From positions 124,001-188,000 of the forward strand of contig NZ_VZZK01000003.1 of the NCBI RefSeq assembly GCF_008806385.1: 64,000 nt of DNA. The letters are read 5' to 3'. A program made the translations under genes and the position numbers. This stretch comes from Methylobacterium soli (lineage in GTDB: Bacteria; Pseudomonadota; Alphaproteobacteria; Rhizobiales; Beijerinckiaceae). The notes below the pieces were generated by a model that was not told the DNA's origin, made no database searches, and worked only from the letters and a program-made list of their open reading frames with translations. Positions 27,622-36,724 of this stretch are shown here, one piece after another. Position 1 is the first letter of the stretch; each line of letters opens with the position of its first letter.

Positions 27622-29031
27622 TCACTCGGCCGCGGCCTGTTTCCTGGCAACGAGCGCCGCGGCCTTGCCGGCCGCGGCATAGAGGTTCAGCCGCGAATAG
27701 AGACCGAAGGCGGAGCCGTCATTCAGGAACCCGCCGCCCGGGCCTTGGGTCTCGGTCAGGATGTCGTTGGCTTCCGCGAGGGTCAGGGACGGGAACGCCG
27801 CCGTCAGCAGGTAGCCGGCCTCGGGCGCCACTGTGCCGACATCCTCGACGGCGCTGGCGGTGCGCGCATGCACGACCGGAAGGCCGTAGGTCTGGGTGGC
27901 GTTGTACAGCGCCTCGTTGGCAGCTCCGTCCCGGAACCGGCCGGTATCCATCCTGGCGCAGGCCGCGACGGTGTCGCCGCAACCGAATTTCAGGAAAGCC
28001 GCGAGCTCGCTGCGGGCGGCCGCGAGAGCGGCGGGGTAATCGCTGATGGCGACAACCTTGTCCGCGGCGTGGCTCATCCCGTTGATGACGGCGGGGTTGT
28101 CGCGCGTCTTCCCCACATAGGCCGGATCGTTGGCGAGAAGATGCGCGACGGCATGGAGTGCGACACTGCGCCCGCCGATCACGTCCATGGCGTAGTGGGC
28201 GCCCACCACGATCCGATCGTTCCCGTACTCGGCCGCGCGCGTGATCATCTGCTGGTAGCGCTCCGGCACCAGCACGGCGAGGAGCAGCGACTCGGTGTAA
28301 CCGTAGGTGGTGTGGCCGCTCGGATAGGATGGGCTGTCGGTCAGGTTCTGGCTCGGGCCCCGGAGCCAGTCGAGACTGTGGGAGGCCTTGTCGAAATAAT
28401 CGCTTCCCCGATAGGCGAGAAGGCGCGGCTCGGTCTGAAACGGACGGGAATTCCCGAAAGCATCCGCCCCGGGGCTTCCCGCCACGCGCCCGTAGGCCTT
28501 GCCGAATACGTCGGTCGTCCCGCCCGTCTCGCTCAAGATCGCCGCCGCGGCCTCGCTCACGGGCGTCTTGCCGTCCGTGGTCGCGTTGGCGAAAAAGTAC
28601 TTGCCGGCGTTCGAGTCCGATTTCGCGACATTGTTGGTATAGCCGATCAGATCGGCCAGAGCCGATGAGATGCTGGTGAAGGTCTTGAAATCCTCGTAGC
28701 GCGCCTTGGCCTGATAGACCTCGCCGAGCCTTGAGCCGAGGCCGTCGGCGAGTTCGGTCGCATTGCCGTCCGTGATGAAGCAGTCGCGGAGCGCGAGCTG
28801 CTGCTGCTCGGTGAACGACAGCAAGGTCGGCTGCTTCAGGGTCCCGGTCTGGATATCGCCCGTCACGCTCAGATTTGCCGCGAGGGCCGCCTTGCCCTCC
28901 GGCGTGCCGGGCAACGTGCTCACGGGGGCAAGGCCGCGAAGCGCGACGATGTTCGTCGCCGATTGTCCGGAGGCTGCGACGGGCGCCAAGGTGGACAGGA
29001 ATGCGAGAACAAGTTTGATCCCAGAGTGCAT
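27622..29031 (-). CDS. Secreted PAP2 / vanadium haloperoxidase-type phosphatase
   Basis: 469 residues with a signal peptide (MHSGIKLVLAFLSTLAPVAASG). The acid phosphatase core has SYPSGHTTYGY (catalytic His in PSGHT) and RIVVGAHYAMDVIGG (second His, GxHYxxD), matching class A-type PAP2/haloperoxidase enzymes. A large N-terminal part (about 30-260) and a C-terminal tail extend beyond the minimal fold. It is likely periplasmic or secreted; phosphatase activity is more likely than halogenation. Single gene, divergent from the gene at 29322. Confidence 0.85.
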   Translation of the reverse strand: MHSGIKLVLAFLSTLAPVAASGQSATNIVALRGLAPVSTLPGTPEGKAALAANLSVTGDIQTGTLKQPTLLSFTEQQQLALRDCFITDGNATELADGLGSRLGEVYQAKARYEDFKTFTSISSALADLIGYTNNVAKSDSNAGKYFFANATTDGKTPVSEAAAAILSETGGTTDVFGKAYGRVAGSPGADAFGNSRPFQTEPRLLAYRGSDYFDKASHSLDWLRGPSQNLTDSPSYPSGHTTYGYTESLLLAVLVPERYQQMITRAAEYGNDRIVVGAHYAMDVIGGRSVALHAVAHLLANDPAYVGKTRDNPAVINGMSHAADKVVAISDYPAALAAARSELAAFLKFGCGDTVAACARMDTGRFRDGAANEALYNATQTYGLPVVHARTASAVEDVGTVAPEAGYLLTAAFPSLTLAEANDILTETQGPGGGFLNDGSAFGLYSRLNLYAAAGKAAALVARKQAAAE

Positions 29032-29321
29032 GACACCGGCCCTCGGCTGCTTCAGCTGTGCCGGACGCTAGCAGAGCGCCGCCGCCGCCGCATCGGGGGG
29101 CCGACCTATGGTGGTCACGCCGTACCGCATCCTGGACGGCCCGAATTCATCTCGTCGTAACCATATTGTCGCCCAAGAAAAGCCGGGCGAGGTTGGATCT
29201 TTGCCACACTGGAACCGGTACCGGCCGGCTCATCCTGCGTGGTCGCTCTGTACTCACGAGTACACACGCGTGGAGGACGGCCAGGAACCGGTCGAGACAC
29301 GAAGATCCGAGTGGCGATCGC

Positions 29322-30434
29322 ATGGCATACACATCTACGCAAGGCGTCCGGCTTGGCACGAATTCTTTCCGCCGCCTCGGTCTTGCGAGTGTCCCCCTGA
29401 CGATTGCTCTGGCGGCCGCATTCGGCCTGTCGGCGATCGGCACGCGCCCGCCGGAAAACGATTCGCCTCTCGTGCGGCCGGACGCGGCATTGCCGGTGCA
29501 GGAGATCGCCCTACCCTCCGAGGGCGAGGATGCGGCGCCCGGCTCGGACCTGGCCCTCGGCGCCGAGGCGGACCAATTGTGGCGGGAGGCCCTGCGCGAG
29601 GCGAGCCCCGCCTGGTCATCGGCCGAGACCGAGCCGCCCACACCCTTCGCGCAACAGGACGCGGCGGAAATCGCCCCCGCTCCGGCTCAGGAACCGCCGC
29701 GTCTCGCCCAGACGGTGCCCCTGCCGGTGCCGCGCCCGCAGGAATTTCGCCAGCTGAACCCGGCCGAGCTGACGCGCCGGGCGGATCGCTCGGCCCTCCG
29801 CCGCGCGCGAACGACGGCCCTCCCGATCGCCACTGAGGATGATCGCTCGTTCTTCGAGAAGCTGTTCGGCGTCGAGCGGCCCGCCGGCCCTGCCCTCGCC
29901 TACGCGGCGCTCGAGAGCAACCCGGCCGACGTGACGCCGCGGCGTCGGCTCAGCCCCACGCCAATCCCCGAAGGCGGAACCGGCACGGCCGTCTACGACA
30001 TCAGCGCGCGGATCGTTCACATGCCGAGCGGCGAGCGGCTCGAAGCGCATTCCGGCCTCGGCGCCACCATGGACGACCCGAACTCCGTCCACCTGCGCAT
30101 GAAGGGGGCGACCCCGCCCGGCACCTACGATCTCTCGGAGCGCGAGGCGCTGTTCCACGGCGTGCGGGCGATCCGCCTGAACCCCGTCGGCGGCAGCGCC
30201 GCCGTCCATGGCCGTGTCGGCCTGCTGGCGCATACCTACATGCTCGGGCCGAGCGGCGCCTCCAACGGCTGCGTCTCTTTCAAGGATTACGACAAGTTCC
30301 TGCAGGCCTATCTGAGAGGCGAGATCCAGCGCCTCGTCGTGGTCTCCGGCCGCGGGCAGGACCTGCCGCCCAGCATGGCCGGCAAGCCGCGCGATGTCCC
30401 GGGACGCTCGGCCCGCCTCGGCGGCGAGGGGTAG
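29322..30434 (+). CDS. DUF2778 L,D-transpeptidase-like protein
   Basis: 370 residues from ATG 29322. A single N-terminal TM (about 21-40) is followed by a long Pro/Glu/Ala-rich linker (about 45-220) and a C-terminal domain with VHGRVGL and GPSGASNGCVSFKDY. The GC(V/I)S motif carries the catalytic Cys of L,D-transpeptidase-like domains. DUF2778 includes the type VI effector Tlde1 as well as chromosomal cell-wall proteins. The TM anchor and lack of T6SS genes nearby suggest a house cell-wall role here. The frame is open upstream to 29058, but that stretch is unlike protein sequence. Confidence 0.8.
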   Translation: MAYTSTQGVRLGTNSFRRLGLASVPLTIALAAAFGLSAIGTRPPENDSPLVRPDAALPVQEIALPSEGEDAAPGSDLALGAEADQLWREALREASPAWSSAETEPPTPFAQQDAAEIAPAPAQEPPRLAQTVPLPVPRPQEFRQLNPAELTRRADRSALRRARTTALPIATEDDRSFFEKLFGVERPAGPALAYAALESNPADVTPRRRLSPTPIPEGGTGTAVYDISARIVHMPSGERLEAHSGLGATMDDPNSVHLRMKGATPPGTYDLSEREALFHGVRAIRLNPVGGSAAVHGRVGLLAHTYMLGPSGASNGCVSFKDYDKFLQAYLRGEIQRLVVVSGRGQDLPPSMAGKPRDVPGRSARLGGEG

Positions 30435-30610
30435 GCTCGCGGCCATCCCGGATCCGGTCACGCCGCCAGGATCGCCGAGGCTCCCCGCCCCGCAACGCGG
30501 GGTCCCGCGTGACGCGGCGGCGCTGGGCTGCGAGAGTGGCGCGCGGCGATTCCCGGGCCTGACCGAGGCGCCGCCCTTCGTGCCTGGCAGATCTCGCGAC
30601 GTCGACGGTG

Positions 30611-31636
30611 ATGCGGTTCCTCCTCAGCCTGCTGCTCCGCAGCCTCGTCCTCGCCTGCCTGTCGGCCCCGGCACTTGCGGTCGAACGCACGCGCCTGATC
30701 ATCTACACCGCCCTCGAGCCCGAGCAGCATGCTCCGTTCAAGCGAGCGATCGAGGCCGCGGTGCCAGAGGTCGAGGTGTCCTGGGTGTGGCACCAGACCG
30801 GCATTCTCACCGACCGGATCTTCGCCGAGCGTGAGCATCTGCGGGCGGACATGGTCCTGGGGCTCGCGGCTACCAGCCTGATCGCCTTCGAGAAGATCGG
30901 TCTTCTCCTGCCCTACGAGCCGGCCGGAGCGGACGAGCTGCGCCGGCCCTTCCGGGATCCGAACCTGCCCTATACCTGGACCGGCATGGACGCCTATCTC
31001 GGCGTCATCTGCCTCAATGGCGATCTCGCCCAACGTGACCGGATCCCGAGCCCCGATCGTTGGCGCGATCTTCTCGCGCCCGAATGGAAGGGGCGTCTCG
31101 CCCTGCCCAGCCCGGCCCTGACCGGGACGGGCTACCTGCTTGTGGCGAATTGGATCCAGAGCATGGGCGAGACCGCGGCGTGGGACTTCATGGATGCGCT
31201 CAACCAGAACGTCGCCACCTATCTGGCGACCGGTGCGGGCCCCTGCGAGGAAACCGCCAAGGGCCGATATCTGGCCGGCCTCAGCTACGACATGCGGGCG
31301 GCCCTCCTGAAGGAGAGCGGCGCGCCGATCCAGATCCTCGTCCCGATCGACGGCGTCGGCTGGGAGCTGGAAGCCTTCGCGATCGTGCAGGGCTCGCCGC
31401 ATGTCGATCTCGCCAAGCGCGTGGCCGATTGGGCCGCGAGCCGGGCCGCCAGCGAACTCTATGCGCAGACCTTCGCGATCGTCGCTCATCCCGACGTGTC
31501 GAAGCCACCCGCCACCTACCCGCCGCATATCGAGGCGCGCATGGCGCGCAACGACCTGTCGTGGATGGCCGAGAACCGCGCCCGCATCCTGGCGGAATGG
31601 ACCCGGCGTTACGGCGACAAGGTGCAACCGCACTGA
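30611..31636 (+). CDS. Periplasmic solute-binding protein, iron/phosphonate type (orphan)
   Basis: About 341 residues from ATG 30611 (GTG 30608 is also in frame). A signal peptide ends APALA. The mature part, RLIIYTALEPEQHAPFK, and the later ATGAGPCEETAKGRYLAGL fit family 1 extracellular solute-binding proteins of the Fe(III)/2-aminoethylphosphonate group. It would deliver a ligand to an ABC permease, but no permease or ATPase gene is adjacent. The ligand cannot be assigned. Confidence 0.8.
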   Translation: MRFLLSLLLRSLVLACLSAPALAVERTRLIIYTALEPEQHAPFKRAIEAAVPEVEVSWVWHQTGILTDRIFAEREHLRADMVLGLAATSLIAFEKIGLLLPYEPAGADELRRPFRDPNLPYTWTGMDAYLGVICLNGDLAQRDRIPSPDRWRDLLAPEWKGRLALPSPALTGTGYLLVANWIQSMGETAAWDFMDALNQNVATYLATGAGPCEETAKGRYLAGLSYDMRAALLKESGAPIQILVPIDGVGWELEAFAIVQGSPHVDLAKRVADWAASRAASELYAQTFAIVAHPDVSKPPATYPPHIEARMARNDLSWMAENRARILAEWTRRYGDKVQPH

Positions 31637-32003
31637 GCGCGGAGCCCCCGACCCGAGATTCAGCTCGCGCGGGATCGGTGCGCCGGGCGGCTCGGTCCGA
31701 TTGCGACCAGCCTTTTCGGGTGCCGCTTCACATTTGAGCATGTGCGCCACCGCGATGCGCGCCACCCTGTGCGGGCTCAACTCGATACCCGGGTTCAGCA
31801 CCGTCGGCGTTCCTTCCCCTCGATCTGAGCCGACGGGATTGGTCTCCGAGATCAACCTTCGCCCCGCAGCCTTGAGGCGCGCGGGGCTTTTCTTGTGCGG
31901 GATGCGTGCCCTCTGCGCCTCGACATCGTGAGGCTCACCGGAGATGGGCAGAGCTCGCGCCGGGGCGGGGCCCCGCATCCCCGCCCGCGATCTCCGGTCG
32001 ATG
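31637..32003. other. Intergenic region with terminator, no gene seen
   Basis: 367 bp between the solute-binding protein gene and the DUF72 gene. It holds no credible ORF. The terminator at 31861-31893 lies 225 nt after the solute-binding gene stop, so this stretch is either a long 3' UTR or a small RNA gene ending there. Confidence 0.45.
31861..31893 (+). terminator. Rho-independent terminator
   Basis: Stem GCCCCGC (31861-31867) / GCGGGGC (31881-31887) with a 13-nt loop, followed by TTTTCTT. It would terminate plus-strand transcripts from the solute-binding protein gene or from an RNA encoded in 31640-31860. Confidence 0.7.
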
Positions 32004-32762
32004 TCAGGCTCCCGTGCCGGGGTCGAGTCTGGCCAGGTTCCGCAGCGTGGTGAGCGCATCGCCGGCGGCGTGGAATTCGGCCGTGTTGTCGAAGATGCAC
32101 CAGGCTTCCTCCGCGCCCGCGGCATGGTGCGCGAGCCGCTCGGCCATCCGCTGCAGGGCCGCCGGCGCATAGGCCGAACGGTAGATCTCGGGCGATCCAT
32201 GGAGCCGGTAATAGGCCATGCCGCGCCAGCCGCCGGGCTCGGAGGCCCCCGGTGCCGGAGCCGGATCCGCCGCGACGCGCGCGACCTGCATGGCGTCGAG
32301 CCGCGCTTCGACCGACGGCGTGAACCAGCTCGGATGCCGGGGCTCGCAGACAAGGTCGCCGCCGACATCGCGTCGCAGCCGCGCCAGGAACGCGCTGTCT
32401 CGCGCGGGCTCGAAGGCGAGGCTGGGCGGAAGCTGGAGCAGGATCGGGCCGAGCTTCGTGCCGAGGCCGGCCACCTCGGCGAGGAAGCGCGTCAGCGGTT
32501 CATCGATATCGACCAGGCGCCGCTCGTGCGTGATCGTCCGCGGGACCTTGACGGCAAAGCGGAAGTCGGAGGGTACGGAGGCCGCCCAGCGCTCGTAGGT
32601 CGCGACGCGGTGCGGCCTGTAGAAGGACGTGTTGATCTCGACGCCCGTCAACCGTGCGGCGTAGCGCTCCAGATGGCTGCCGTCGGGCGGGAACGCGTCC
32701 GCGTGTTGCTTCGGCAGGCTCCAGCCCGCCGTTCCGACGAAGATTCCGGTCTGCCTCGACAT
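32004..32762 (-). CDS. DUF72 family protein
   Basis: 252 residues from ATG 32762. Typical DUF72 blocks are seen: IFVGTAGWSLP near the start, GVEINTSFYRPH, FRFAVKVPRTITHERRL, LGPILLQLPPS, CEPRHPSW and YYRLHGSPEIY. DUF72 proteins are TIM-barrel-like, widespread and of unknown function (YecE family). Frames upstream to 32813 are not needed to complete the fold. Single gene. Confidence 0.9.
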   Translation of the reverse strand: MSRQTGIFVGTAGWSLPKQHADAFPPDGSHLERYAARLTGVEINTSFYRPHRVATYERWAASVPSDFRFAVKVPRTITHERRLVDIDEPLTRFLAEVAGLGTKLGPILLQLPPSLAFEPARDSAFLARLRRDVGGDLVCEPRHPSWFTPSVEARLDAMQVARVAADPAPAPGASEPGGWRGMAYYRLHGSPEIYRSAYAPAALQRMAERLAHHAAGAEEAWCIFDNTAEFHAAGDALTTLRNLARLDPGTGA

Positions 32763-32813
32763 GCGGCCCTTGAAACCGTGTCCCAGCCACATGGCAAGTC
32801 CGTTCCGCAGCAC

Positions 32814-33162
32814 GACCGGCCGTGATGGGGCCAGTGGCCATCACCGCTCCCTCCTCCGTCCAGGCTCTCACGTCCCGTCAGTCGCGACGCCCGACCCGCG
32901 TCGCGCGCCAACTCAGCCGCGCTAAAGCTTGGGTCAGCAGGCCGATGGGGCCCACGACGACGCCACCGACGAGCGCGAATGCGCGCCTTCGGACATAATG
33001 TGACTGTACGGATTAAACTTACTCTCACGTTAAGCGAAAAGCATACATAATATTAACAAATCGAAATTTTCCGGAGCCCCGACTGGTGCCATCGTTTCTC
33101 AGACGGTTCTCAGACTAAGCGTCTGATCATTTGTTGACAGCATTACATCACAGGGGAAAGCC
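32814..33162. promoter_or_regulatory. AT-rich upstream region of the LuxR-type regulator gene
   Basis: About 350 bp with no gene. GC content drops sharply at about 32995-33075 (GCATACATAATATTAAC), unlike the rest of the window. At 33096-33115 the 9-mer TTCTCAGAC is repeated directly with an 11-bp period. An inverted arm, GTCTGA, follows at 33121-33126. This looks like a regulated promoter with an operator about 45 bp before the start codon. Confidence 0.5.
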
Positions 33163-33879
33163 ATGTTCGGCGAGGGCAGTATCTCGACAGTTGTCGTGTC
33201 CTCCAATCCGTTATCGCGAGAAGGGCTGAAGGCCATGCTTCGTGCGACGCGGTACAGCGTCGAGGCGGAAGCTTTGAACGTCTCGGAAGCCGTCTTGCGT
33301 TTGCCCGAGCGGGCCGGCCGGATGCTCATTCTGGTCGCCTCGAGCGGGCGCGAAGGCGAAACCATCCCGGTTGATCTCGCGCAACGATGCGGCGAGACCA
33401 AGCTGGTGCTTCTAATCAATCGCGAGGATTGCGCGACAATTCCGGAAGACCTGTGCGAGGCCGCGTCCGCGATCGTCGACCAGACCGTCTCGACAGAGAC
33501 CCTTCAGCAGATCCTCGAATTGATCTTCAGCGGCCTGACGGTCCAGATGCCGGGGATCTCCGCGCGCTGGAAGCCCCGCCCCCGGCCCGAGCTTGGCCCG
33601 ACCGAAGGCTCTCACGGCACCCTGACGGGCCGGCAGGCCGTCGTCGCGTCGTCGCGCGAGCAGATCATGACCGTGCACAAGCTCTCGCCCCGCGAGATCG
33701 ACGTGCTGAAGCATCTCGCCGGGGGGGCGTCGAACAAGATCATCGCGCGCGCCTGCGACCTCGCCGAGGCAACCGTGAAGATCCACGTGAAGAACGTGCT
33801 CAGGAAGCTGAAGACCCAGAACCGGACGCAGGCCGCGCTCTGGGCGATCGAGCATGGCATTCGCGCTCAGTCCCTGTGA
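33163..33879 (+). CDS. LuxR-type regulator with degenerate receiver domain
   Basis: 238 residues. The N-terminal domain (about 8-125) follows a response-regulator receiver pattern (STVVVSSNPLSREGLKAML...). The acidic pair normally after strand 1 is SSN, and the phospho-Asp strand reads MLILVASSG, so phosphorylation is unlikely. The C-terminal HTH (about 170-232) is a good LuxR/FixJ type: LSPREIDVLKHLAGGASNKIIA, then TVKIHVKNVLRKLKTQNRTQAALW. It should bind DNA as a dimer. It has its own AT-rich promoter region and no partner kinase directly beside it; a histidine kinase gene lies at 34317. Confidence 0.86.
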   Translation: MFGEGSISTVVVSSNPLSREGLKAMLRATRYSVEAEALNVSEAVLRLPERAGRMLILVASSGREGETIPVDLAQRCGETKLVLLINREDCATIPEDLCEAASAIVDQTVSTETLQQILELIFSGLTVQMPGISARWKPRPRPELGPTEGSHGTLTGRQAVVASSREQIMTVHKLSPREIDVLKHLAGGASNKIIARACDLAEATVKIHVKNVLRKLKTQNRTQAALWAIEHGIRAQSL

Positions 33880-33972
33880 AGCGGGGGCTGCGCACCGCCC
33901 GCGCAACGACGTCGAGCCGAGCGCGAGCCCGCGATTGCCGACATTGAAGGCTGCGGGCGGACCGCAGGCGGC

Positions 33973-34230
33973 TCAGGATGGGTCCGAGACGCGGTGCTCG
34001 ACGTCGTCGGTGCTGTCGAGATCAGCCCAGCGCGCGCGGGCCGCGCGCCACGCGTCGAGCTGGCACAGCGGCAGGCGCACCTCCACCACGAGATCGTCGT
34101 CGAGCAGGCCCGGAACGAGCTCGGTCGTGGCCTCCGGGAAGGCCGCGCCGATCCGGGCGGTGATCCGCTCGATGCGCGCGTGCCGGTCTGGCGTCGGTTC
34201 CACGAGGATGTGCTTGATGACCCGGATCAT
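33973..34230 (-). CDS. Small hypothetical protein
   Basis: 85 residues, ATG 34230 (MIRVIKHILVEPTPDRHARIERIT...). A mixed alpha/beta pattern starts with a beta-strand rich in hydrophobics and has an acidic centre (LLDDDLVVEV). No signal or TM. It lies upstream of, and on the same strand as, nothing obvious; 86 bp separate it from the end of the histidine kinase gene. Family unknown. Confidence 0.55.
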   Translation of the reverse strand: MIRVIKHILVEPTPDRHARIERITARIGAAFPEATTELVPGLLDDDLVVEVRLPLCQLDAWRAARARWADLDSTDDVEHRVSDPS

Positions 34231-34316
34231 GCCCGCTCATCGCACGGGAGCACCCGTCCGGTCAGTAGGACCGCTTGCCCTATTCCGGGGCCGCCACGAA
34301 CGGCGTTCCAACGTCG

Positions 34317-35759
34317 TCAAACGGTCGCGAGGGCCTCGCCGGCCGCCCCCAGGGTGAGCGGCAGATCGATGGTGAAGCGCGTGCCGCGATCCGGGCCGCT
34401 CTCCAGCTCGATCTGCCCGCCCAATGTGGAGACCACGAGGTTGAACACGATGTGCAGGCCAAGGCCGGTGCTGCCCTGGTCCCGCCGCGTGGTGAAGAAC
34501 GGGTCGAACACCTTGCGCAGGTTCTCCGCCGGGATGCCGGCGCCGTTGTCGGCGAAGACGATGCGCAGATCGCGCGCTCCCAAGCGCGAGACGGTCAGGT
34601 CGAGCACGCCGGTCCGGCCGCCCGGGAAGCCGTGGATCACCGCGTTGAGCGCGAGGTTGCTGAGGATCTGTGCCAGCGCGCCAGGGTAAGAATCGATGAC
34701 GATTCCGGCCTCGCAGGAGAGCCGCACGTCGTGCCCCTTGCGGCGGAGCAAAGGCTCGAGGGTGCTCATCAGTTCGAGCAGCCAGCCGCGCAGCTCGAAG
34801 CGCCGCCGCTCCTCGTTGGCCTGGTCGATGGCGACCTGCTTGAAGCTGTGCACGAGGTCGGCCGCGCGCGTCAGATTGGCGAACAGGAGGCGCATTCCCT
34901 CGCTCAGCCGCGCGATCCCCTGGGTCAGCTCCGAGCGGCGCAACTGTCCCGATTCGATGCTGCGCACGAGGCGCTTCAGGTCGCCGTCGATGGCGGTCGA
35001 GGTGGTCAGCGCCAGCCCGATCGGGGTGTTGATCTCGTGGGCGACGCCGGCCACGAGCTGGCCGAGCGAGGCCAGCTTCTCGGCCTGGACGAGGTGGGCC
35101 TGCGCTTCGCGCAACTCGCGCAAGGCCTCCTCCGACCGTAACGTCTCGCGACGCAGAGCCTGCTCGGTCCGGAACTGGCGGCGGGCGCGAAGTTCCCGTG
35201 CGCCAACCGCGTAGAGCGAGAGAGCGTAGGCCATGCCGATCTCGAAATTGTTCACGAAGCGCAGGCCGGCCCGCTCATGCGTGGCGAAGGATTCGCAGGC
35301 CGCGAAGACGATCCAGGTGACGACGCAGAACGCAATGAGCGAGGGTAGCCGCAACGGCAGCAAGGTCGAGACAAACAGGATGACGATGATCATCCCGGCG
35401 GCCGCATGGTCGAAACCCGGCTCCAGCAGAAGATAGATCAGGCTGAGCACGCAGCCCGGCACGAGGCAGTAGGCAAGATAGATCGGCTCCGCCCATCGTT
35501 GCGCGCTCGGTCGAGTCAGCGCCGCCGTCAACGGGAGCAGCACCAGAGCCGCGACGGCGAGCCGGATGGCCAGCGTGGTGGTCCAGATTGTGGGATCGAG
35601 AATCCAGTCCCAGACCGCGAAAGCGCAGTAGACGAAGGCCCCGAGAACCATGGCGGCCCGGGTCCGGCCAAGATCATCGAGCGTGAAGCGCTCGACGAAG
35701 CGGTCTTCGTCCGCATTCTGTTCGAAGCGCAGGCCGAGCCTGGTCAGGAATGTGTACAT
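34317..35759 (-). CDS. Membrane sensor histidine kinase
   Basis: 480 residues from ATG 35759. An N-terminal region has about six TM helices (about 35-205) with a short linker and coiled coil. The dimerisation/H-box has AGVAHEINTPIG with the phospho-His. The HATPase domain shows NLALNAVIHG (N box), FADNGAGIPAEN (G1) and STGLGLHIVFNL (G2). There is no receiver or HAMP domain. The HEINTP form of the H-box places it with HPK4-type kinases. The nearby LuxR protein lacks a phospho-acceptor, so its partner is probably elsewhere. In-frame codons to 35924 are excluded as non-protein-like. Confidence 0.88.
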   Translation of the reverse strand: MYTFLTRLGLRFEQNADEDRFVERFTLDDLGRTRAAMVLGAFVYCAFAVWDWILDPTIWTTTLAIRLAVAALVLLPLTAALTRPSAQRWAEPIYLAYCLVPGCVLSLIYLLLEPGFDHAAAGMIIVILFVSTLLPLRLPSLIAFCVVTWIVFAACESFATHERAGLRFVNNFEIGMAYALSLYAVGARELRARRQFRTEQALRRETLRSEEALRELREAQAHLVQAEKLASLGQLVAGVAHEINTPIGLALTTSTAIDGDLKRLVRSIESGQLRRSELTQGIARLSEGMRLLFANLTRAADLVHSFKQVAIDQANEERRRFELRGWLLELMSTLEPLLRRKGHDVRLSCEAGIVIDSYPGALAQILSNLALNAVIHGFPGGRTGVLDLTVSRLGARDLRIVFADNGAGIPAENLRKVFDPFFTTRRDQGSTGLGLHIVFNLVVSTLGGQIELESGPDRGTRFTIDLPLTLGAAGEALATV

Positions 35760-36244
35760 CGCAGCAGGGAAGACTCGCAGGCGCCGGCACAGGGAGCATC
35801 GACCGAGGACCGAGATCCTCGAAACATGGTGCGATCGGGATGTAAATGCTCGGTCCCACCCGTTCCATTGACGTTCCGCATCAGCCGCGCCGCCGAACAC
35901 CGGCGACGCATGCCAGCGAGACATCGCTCGGCCGCAGCTGGCGCGAACGAGGATGGACGAATTCCGTCGAAGTGCCGCGATTTCGGCGCGCCGCGCCGAT
36001 GGGAAAGAAGGGTTCGGGCGGCTTCAACCGGTCTCCTGCGCAAGGCCTCGAGGGATGAAAAGCCGCGCGAAGTGGGGCCAAACCCGGCGCCGCAATGTCC
36101 CGCGCGCAAAGTTCAAGAGAACAAAGAACGATTCCTGCCCCATGCCACGCACAGGCTTCAATGCAGTGCGCAGCGCATTTCGAATGTAAGCTAGTTGACA
36201 GCTCAAGCTGAATCAACCATTTCGACGTTGTTTCACGCACATTC
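35760..36244. other. 485-bp intergenic region before the first MucR-type gene
   Basis: No gene is supported: the open frames on both strands are Arg/Pro/Ser-rich and mutually overlapping. The last 90 bp become AT-richer and contain the promoter candidate listed separately. Confidence 0.45.
36195..36223 (+). promoter_or_regulatory. Candidate promoter of the first MucR-type gene
   Basis: TTGACA (36195-36200), a 17-nt spacer, then CATTTC (36218-36223), about 20 bp before the ATG at 36245. The spacer starts with the palindrome AGCTCAAGCT, which could be a regulator site. Confidence 0.4.
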
Positions 36245-36724
36245 ATGGAGCGAAACGTGCAGGAAGACGCAGTGACTACGAGCAGCAGCCTCGTGGATCT
36301 CTCCGCAGAGATCGTATCTGCTTACGTTGCGCGCAATCATGTTTCGATGACTGATCTTCCCGGCTTGATCGCCAGCGTCCACGCAACGCTGAACGGCCTC
36401 GCGACGGGGACTGCGCCGATCTCAGCGGCCGAGGATTTCGAGAAGCCGTCCCCGGCGCAGATTCGCAAGTCGATCACCCCGGACACGCTGACCAGCTTCG
36501 TGGACGGCAAGCCCTACAAGACCCTGAAGCGCCATCTCGCGAGCCACGGGCTCGACCCCTACAGCTACCGGGCGCGCTACGGTCTGCCTGCCGATTATCC
36601 GATGGTGGCCGTCAACTACGCCGCCCAGCGCTCCGAACTCGCCAAGTCGATCGGCCTCGGCCGCGTCGGCGGACAGGCATCCGCCGAGGCGCCGACGGGT
36701 CGGGGTCCCCGCAAGGCGGCCTGA
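36245..36724 (+). CDS. MucR/Ros family transcriptional regulator, first copy
   Basis: 159 residues with the complete MucR layout: N-terminal helical oligomerisation part (LVDLSAEIVSAYVARNHVSMTDLPGLI), the linker PSPAQIRKSIT, and the DNA-binding domain FVDGKPYKTLKRHLASHGLDP...YRARYGLPADYPMVA. Ros-type fingers bind zinc by C-x2-C/D-x9-H-x4-H. Here the first Cys is Ser (SFVD), while both His remain. MucR proteins regulate exopolysaccharide, motility and cell-cycle genes by binding AT-rich DNA. A paralogue lies at 37410, and an exopolysaccharide locus begins about 2 kb after that. Confidence 0.9.
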   Translation: MERNVQEDAVTTSSSLVDLSAEIVSAYVARNHVSMTDLPGLIASVHATLNGLATGTAPISAAEDFEKPSPAQIRKSITPDTLTSFVDGKPYKTLKRHLASHGLDPYSYRARYGLPADYPMVAVNYAAQRSELAKSIGLGRVGGQASAEAPTGRGPRKAA

